The translations under genes were made by a program, and so were the position numbers. 11,696 bases of DNA, from contig DMID01000117.1 of the NCBI GenBank assembly GCA_003449195.1, forward strand, positions 1 to 11,696. Reading direction: 5' to 3'. The notes under the pieces were generated by a model, which was not told the origin of the DNA, did no database searches, and was given only the letters and a program-made list of their open reading frames with translations. This stretch comes from Lysobacteraceae bacterium. GTDB taxonomy: Bacteria > Pseudomonadota > Gammaproteobacteria > Xanthomonadales > Xanthomonadaceae. The stretch's first letter is position 1; each line of letters begins with the position of its first letter. Below are positions 8,279 through 11,696 of the stretch, piece after piece.

Positions 8279-9169
8279 CTACATCCCGGTACCTGCCACA
8301 TCCAGCATCGCCAGCTGACAGGCATTCCGGCTGGCGATGATGCCGGCCCGCATTGCCAGCGTCTCCGGTTCCGGCACTACGCCGAGTTCGGAATGCAATG
8401 CCTGCGCCATGTCGTCGAACACCGCCAGTGCAAGCCCGTACTCGCCGGTCATCGCCAGCGTGCGCATGAGGCCTCGGCCATGCTCTTCATTGCAGGCATC
8501 CATCTGCATCAAGCGCCTGCCGACGGCGATCGCGTCATCGTATCGTCCGTCATTGGACAGACGGTCACGCAAACATCCCATCGCCGTAGCGAGTCCCCGC
8601 GCCACACGCTCGCGTGTCAGCGCCAACCAGTATTCGAAATCCTCGCAACCATCCAGCACCAGCCCGGCCAGCAACTCCATGCCTTCCCGAGGCCCCGAGG
8701 CCAACATGTCCAGCAGCCCCTCATCCCCGAGCCCGGCCGAGGCGCGGCCACACGACAGCACGTGGTCGATATCCGAGACGGGGCCGGATGACCCGCGCCA
8801 ACACAGGCTGTCGCGATCGCTGTGCAGTACCCCGTCGCCCACGGTCGAACGGACACATCGATTCAAATCAGCAAGAACCTGCCGCAGGTTGGTCAATGCG
8901 GCGGCAGGCGACAAGCTCGGCCAGAGCAGGGTTGCCGCATGGGCTCGTCGCCGAGGCTTGCCCGGCTCGCAGGCCAGCCAGGCCAGCAGCGCCCAGCCCT
9001 TGCGGTACTGCAAGGTCCGGGCATGCCCGGTGCCGGTCAACAGCCGGGGCAACCCCAGCAGACGGAGGCGGGGTCCAATGTCGGGATGCCTGCATGAAAG
9101 CCCCCGCGGCACCCGATCCAGAACTCCGCCAACATGGCCGGCCCTATCCGCGATTCCGCGACAACCCAT
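8279..9169 (-). CDS. SARP/AfsR-like transcriptional regulator with BTAD domain
   Basis: A probable DNA-binding activator, 296 residues. Residues about 34-115 match the winged-helix part of SARP-type regulators: R-L-R-L-L-G-L-P-R-L at the start, then R-K-G-W-A-L-L-A-W-L-A and a T-N-L-R-Q-V-L-A-D-L-N-R recognition-helix region. Residues about 185-280 are a bacterial transcriptional activation domain (BTAD), made of TPR-like helices ending in the hallmark L-H-S-E-L-G-V-V-P-E-P-E-T. No ATPase or C-terminal sensor domain follows, so it is a small SARP-type protein. ATG 9169 is supported by GGGAG (9176-9180) 6 bases ahead. It begins just after the decayed kinase gene on the same strand, and probably once formed an operon with it. 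The target may be the downstream receptor gene; that is inference. Known pairing of Ser/Thr kinases with BTAD regulators (AfsK/AfsR in Streptomyces) makes the neighbourhood meaningful. Confidence 0.8.
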   Translation of the reverse strand: MGCRGIADRAGHVGGVLDRVPRGLSCRHPDIGPRLRLLGLPRLLTGTGHARTLQYRKGWALLAWLACEPGKPRRRAHAATLLWPSLSPAAALTNLRQVLADLNRCVRSTVGDGVLHSDRDSLCWRGSSGPVSDIDHVLSCGRASAGLGDEGLLDMLASGPREGMELLAGLVLDGCEDFEYWLALTRERVARGLATAMGCLRDRLSNDGRYDDAIAVGRRLMQMDACNEEHGRGLMRTLAMTGEYGLALAVFDDMAQALHSELGVVPEPETLAMRAGIIASRNACQLAMLDVAGTGM

Positions 9170-9172
9170 GGC

Positions 9173-10184
9173 CTACTCCCGGTAGATGACTGGGCTTTTT
9201 CCGCCCTCATCATCACAACCGGGAAAAGCATGCGGATCCCATCATCCGGCGCTGCCTCTGCGGCATTGTCGTAATACTGCGGTGCCCGGCGTGCATCGCC
9301 CGCATCCTGCTGAAAGGCGCCGGCCAGCTCCGCATGGCGGGTTTGCAGGGCATCGCTGCCGGCCGGGTACAGGCTGCGCGCCAAAGGCAGGCCGCGCTCC
9401 AGCATGCCGATGCCCTCGCGCACTTTCATTTCCGCCAGCAGGACCCGGGCAAGGCGTAACTGGAAACTTGATGTCGGAGACTGCCGCTGTCGTGGTGCTG
9501 GATGACCGCGGCCATTTCCTCGCGGAAACGATATTCGGCGCCGACATGGTCGCCGCGGCCCTTCATGACCGGCGCGAGGTTGTGCAGGATATCGCCGTTG
9601 AAGGCATCGGCCTTCCCTGAAGCCCTCGCCCCGTCAGCCATCTGCCTGCGGCGCTGGGCCAGCGCGCGCGCCAGCACGGTCCGGCCTCGTCGAGCTTGCC
9701 TGCCTGCTGGAGGGCCAGATCGACGATGCCACCCGCACCCGACAACGCTCCGATGCGGCCGGATTTCTCCGCAAGGGCAAGAGATTGCCGCGCAGGTGCA
9801 ACGGCTTTGTCCCGCGCGAAGTGCGGCTCGGCAACAGGGACAGACCGTGCAATGCACTGGTGGCTTCATCCGGTTGGTCGACACTCGGGGCCTGCAATTC
9901 GGCGGCCGCCTTGCGCAACAGCGGCTCGGCCTTGGCTGTCAGCATCAGGCTCATGCAGGCCCGGCCGATGACCGCGCGCAAGCGTGCGCGCAAACGTGGT
10001 TCGGCGGAAAGGTCTTCGTCGGTGCTGCGCGCCGCCTTGTGCAGGATGTCGCTGGCGCGGATGTTCTCGGTGCCGTTGCGTCCGCGCATCTTCGGGTCGG
10101 CCGCATCGAAAGCGCCGACGAGGAAATCGCTCACCCGCGCCGCCGTTTCCTGCCAGCGGCGGCGCAGGAAACACCTGCTGCGGC
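9173..10184 (-). pseudogene. C-terminal TPR remnant of a Ser/Thr protein kinase, frameshifted
   Basis: The kinase catalytic domain is absent. What remains matches the juxtamembrane and TPR part of xanthomonad Ser/Thr kinases. R-W-Q-E-T-A-A-R-V-S-D-F-L-V-G-A-F begins near 10164, followed by L-R-A-R-L-R-A-V-I-G-R and A-E-P-L-L-R-K-A-A-A-E-L. Three one-base losses break the frame. Near 9812 S-R-T-S-R-G changes frame to D-K-A-V-A-P-A-R-Q-S. Near 9678 L-D-E-A-G-P changes to V-L-A-R-A-L-A-Q-R-R-R. Near 9469 the frame passes to L-R-L-A-R-V-L-L-A-E and then V-R-E-G-I-G-M-L-E-R-G-L. TPR signatures continue (I-L-H-N-L-A-P-V-M-K-G-R-G-D) through about 9270. The end of the coding region is uncertain; a TAG three bases before the regulator ATG is one candidate. 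The shifts could be sequencing errors, but the missing kinase domain could not. Confidence 0.8.
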
Positions 10185-10355
10185 ACATCCGCGCGACATG
10201 CGCCGGGCCGCCATGTCGCGCTAGGTGGCGTAGACCGCTTCGAACAATGCATCGGTAGTGCCCGCTGCATTGCCATCGGTGCCGTTCCAGTCGGCCAGCA
10301 GGCCGGTGATCTGCTCGGATGCAGGCAGGGCCGCCCTCGCCTCGTCGTCGCTGCC
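10185..10355 (-). pseudogene. N-terminal remnant of an ECF sigma factor (ECF43-like)
   Basis: The minus-strand frame reads S-E-Q-I-T-G-L-L-A-D-W-N-G-T-D-G, then L-F-E-A-V-Y-A-T, a TAG stop at 10221-10223, and R-D-M-A-A-R-R-M-S-R-G. This is the sigma region 2 start of the ECF sigma factors found next to Ser/Thr kinases, where the corresponding stretch is typically V-Y-x-x-L-R-x-M-A-x-R. The TAG replaces the expected Leu and is one base from TTG. After about 10188 sigma similarity stops and kinase-tail sequence begins, so the rest of the sigma gene was deleted together with the kinase N-terminus. I cannot place the original start codon; the in-frame ATG at 10421 has no ribosome binding site. 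Confidence 0.6.
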
Positions 10356-10583
10356 CTGCCCCCGTGCAAGGCATCTCCGGATTTGCCACGCATGCGGTTT
10401 CTCCGTCCTGCACGAAACCATTCATCGAAAATCGCGGCCGCATGCATCCTGCTGCTTCTGGCGGTTGCGCATTCTGGCCGGATCGCCGCCGTCATGACGG
10501 GCCCCGGCACACGCTTTCCACTGCAACCGTGCTGTCGCGGCATGGCCTGCGAGCGGTTTCACCCGCAACCGCGCATTGCGGTA

Positions 10584-10612
10584 TTGACAGACCGAAGACA
10601 CGCATGTTTATC
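10584..10612 (+). promoter_or_regulatory. promoter of the ilvC leader transcript
   Basis: A perfect TTGACA (10584-10589) is followed, 17 bases later, by TTTATC (10607-10612), a weak -10 with three matches, in an ATG-TTTATC context. The start would be near 10619, immediately before the leader ORF at 10621. No other TTGACA-type element is seen between here and ilvC. Confidence 0.55.
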
Positions 10613-10620
10613 TCCGCTCC

Positions 10621-10749
10621 ATGCAGCCCAACGCCGCCAACTTCGATTCCATGCAGACCGCGCCCATCGGCGCGCCGGTCGGCGGCGCCTCGCTCCTCGT
10701 ACTCGTCCTTATTACCAAGCCCACAGGTGCGGGACGAACTGGCGCGTAA
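10621..10749 (+). CDS. branched-chain amino acid leader peptide of the ilvC attenuator
   Basis: A 42-codon ORF whose codons 25-31 are Leu-Leu-Val-Leu-Val-Leu-Ile, followed by Thr (10693-10716). It ends T-G-A-G-R-T-G-A, very like the tail of enterobacterial IlvL. The peptide itself probably has no function; translation speed through the Leu/Val/Ile codons senses charged tRNA. A second in-frame ATG at 10651 would give 32 residues, the length of E. coli IlvL, and would leave a normal 5' leader. Neither ATG has a clear Shine-Dalgarno sequence, and if transcription starts near 10619 the first ATG would be almost leaderless. Three of the seven control codons are GTA, CTT and ATT, forms that are uncommon in this GC-rich genome. 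The ORF lies about 300 bases upstream of ilvC on the same strand. Confidence 0.82.
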   Translation: MQPNAANFDSMQTAPIGAPVGGASLLVLVLITKPTGAGRTGA

Positions 10750-10804
10750 ACGGATAACTGCCAAGCTTCGATCAGAACCCCGCACCGGCAACGGCGCGGG
10801 GTTC
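10703..10804 (+). terminator. ilvC transcription attenuator (1:2, 2:3 and 3:4 pairings)
   Basis: Three mutually exclusive helices can be drawn. The 3:4 terminator: GAACCCCGC (10775-10783) pairs with GCGGGGTTC (10796-10804), with an inner CCG-GCAA-CGG capped by a GNRA tetraloop. The 2:3 antiterminator: GGTGCGGG (10726-10733) pairs perfectly with CCCGCACC (10779-10786), destroying the terminator. The 1:2 protector: TCGTCCT (10703-10709), inside the control codons, pairs with GGGACGA (10731-10737). A ribosome stalled on the Leu/Val/Ile codons would cover segment 1 and leave 2 free for 3, allowing read-through into ilvC. The terminator is followed by CGCGTTTC, a poor T-run. Confidence 0.8.
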
Positions 10805-10884
10805 CGCGTTTCAGGACCCAGAAAAGTTACCTCTGACATGAACCCAACCACTTCCCGCTTCGAGAAAACCCGCTGCAGCGGCAC

Positions 10885-10923
10885 GTCCGGCACCAAGATG
10901 CCGGGCGCATGCCGTGGCATGCG
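10885..10923 (+). other. two adjacent hairpins in the ilvC leader
   Basis: GTCCGGCA (10885-10892) pairs with TGCCGGGC (10899-10906) across a 6-base loop. Directly after it, CGCATGCC-GT-GGCATGCG (10906-10923) is an almost perfect palindrome. They may be RNA structure between the two terminators or a protein-binding operator. A 52-codon open frame (10838-10996) spans them, but it has no ribosome binding site and no recognised product. Confidence 0.5.
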
Positions 10924-10966
10924 TGCTTGCGCGAAGGCATCGACCCGCAACGCATCTCTCATCCGC

Positions 10967-11002
10967 CAGCCGGCCACGCAACGCGTCGCCGGCTGATTTT
11001 TT
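10967..11002 (+). terminator. second intrinsic terminator ahead of ilvC
   Basis: CAGCCGGC (10967-10974) and GCCGGCTG (10988-10995) form an 8-bp stem with a 13-base loop, followed by A and six Ts (10997-11002). It is a better intrinsic terminator than the attenuator hairpin and lies 54 bases before the ilvC start, so transcripts from the leader promoter must pass it. Confidence 0.8.
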
Positions 11003-11056
11003 GTCCGCAGTTCCCATCCGTCACCCATTCCACATCACCCGCAAGGAACCCGCACC

Positions 11057-11696
11057 ATGACCACCAACACCCTTCCCCAGCCCTCCATCGCCATCATCGG
11101 TTATGGCAGCCAGGGCCGCGCGCATGCCTTGAACCTGCGCGAGTCGGGCTTCGACGTGGTCGTAGGCCTGCGCCCGGGCGGTCCGACCGAAGCCAAGGCG
11201 CAGGCCGACGGCTTCATCGTGAAGACGCCGGCCGAGGCCGTGAAGGATGCCGATCTGGTGGCGATCCTGACCCCGGACATGGTGCAGAAGAAGGTCTACG
11301 AGGAATCCGTCGGCCCGAACATGAAGCCCGGCGCCTGCCTGCTGTTCGCCCACGGCCTGAACGTGCACTTCGGCATGATCGAGCCGCGCGCCGATCTGGA
11401 CGTGGTGCTGGTCGCACCCAAGGGCCCGGGCGCGCTGGTGCGCCGCGAGTACGAGATCGGCCGCGGCGTGCCGTGCATCTGGGCGGTCTACCAGGACAAG
11501 AGCGGCCATGCCAAGGACCTCGCGCTGGCCTACGCCGCCGGCCTCGGCGGCGCGCGCGCCAACCTGATCGAAACCACCTTCAAGGAGGAGACCGAAACCG
11601 ACCTGTTCGGCGAGCAGGCCGTGCTGTGCGGCGGCGCTTCCTCGCTGGTGCAGGCCGGTTTCGAGACGCTGGTGGAAGCCGGCTACCAGCCGGAAA
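11057..11696 (+). CDS. ilvC: ketol-acid reductoisomerase, C-terminus cut by window edge
   Basis: Second common step of isoleucine and valine synthesis: isomerises and reduces acetolactate or acetohydroxybutyrate, using NADPH and Mg2+, in the cytoplasm. The visible 213 residues cover the whole Rossmann domain (G-Y-G-S-Q-G at 15-20, then R-A-H-A-L-N-L) and the start of the helical domain. Catalytic His99 is in F-A-H-G-L-N-V-H-F, and the metal ligands D182 and E186 are in T-D-L-F-G-E-Q. Xanthomonas class I enzymes are about 333 residues, so roughly 120 are missing. ATG 11057 has AAGGAA (11043-11048) 8 bases ahead. It is controlled by the upstream leader-peptide attenuator. In relatives ilvC heads a branched-chain amino acid operon, which here would lie beyond the window. 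Confidence 0.97.
   Translation, partial: MTTNTLPQPSIAIIGYGSQGRAHALNLRESGFDVVVGLRPGGPTEAKAQADGFIVKTPAEAVKDADLVAILTPDMVQKKVYEESVGPNMKPGACLLFAHGLNVHFGMIEPRADLDVVLVAPKGPGALVRREYEIGRGVPCIWAVYQDKSGHAKDLALAYAAGLGGARANLIETTFKEETETDLFGEQAVLCGGASSLVQAGFETLVEAGYQPE

Noticed and set aside
10838..10996. 52-codon ORF ending at the second ilvC leader terminator
   Set aside because: Its stop codon overlaps the terminator stem, which resembles a second leader peptide. It has no run of regulatory codons and no ribosome binding site, so I did not call it.
10492..11028. 178-codon minus-strand frame across the ilvC leader
   Set aside because: It is antisense to the leader peptide and attenuator, and its translation resembles nothing I know.

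Overview
The window is high-GC DNA (roughly two thirds G+C by eye), and every intact gene reads like a Xanthomonadales (Lysobacterales) gammaproteobacterium: Xanthomonas-type inorganic pyrophosphatase, ThiC and IlvC, an HDOD protein beside ppa, and an Oar-like TonB-dependent receptor. I cannot fix the genus from sequence alone.

Left part, 1-4811. A secreted protein of unknown function (minus strand, cut by the left edge) diverges from ppa. A degenerate receiver-HDOD protein follows ppa and converges on thiC, with a shared hairpin between the two stop codons. thiC has a complete control region: a good sigma-70 promoter, a TPP riboswitch aptamer starting almost at the predicted transcript start, a hairpin that buries the ribosome binding site, and a complementary segment that could open it. 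Between that promoter and the next gene lies a textbook plus-strand intrinsic terminator with no plus-strand gene in front of it, which suggests an unannotated small RNA.

Middle part, 4835-10421, all minus strand. A large Oar-like TonB-dependent receptor lies downstream of a SARP/AfsR-like regulator (winged helix plus BTAD). Upstream of the regulator is a decayed signalling locus. The first part of an ECF sigma factor (ECF43-like) is broken by a nonsense codon and then joined to the C-terminal TPR part of a Ser/Thr protein kinase. The kinase catalytic domain is missing, and three successive one-base frameshifts follow. The regulator has therefore apparently outlived its sigma factor and kinase partners.

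Right part, 10584-11696, plus strand. ilvC (cut by the right edge) is preceded by a ribosome-mediated attenuator. It consists of a short leader ORF with seven consecutive Leu/Val/Ile codons, mutually exclusive 1:2, 2:3 and 3:4 pairings, and a promoter with a perfect -35 box. The attenuator hairpin lacks a good U-tract, but a second terminator with six Ts lies about 160 bases further on, still ahead of ilvC. Control of ilvC may thus be two-step. I regard this leader, the sigma/kinase remnant and the orphan plus-strand terminator as the most interesting parts of the window.
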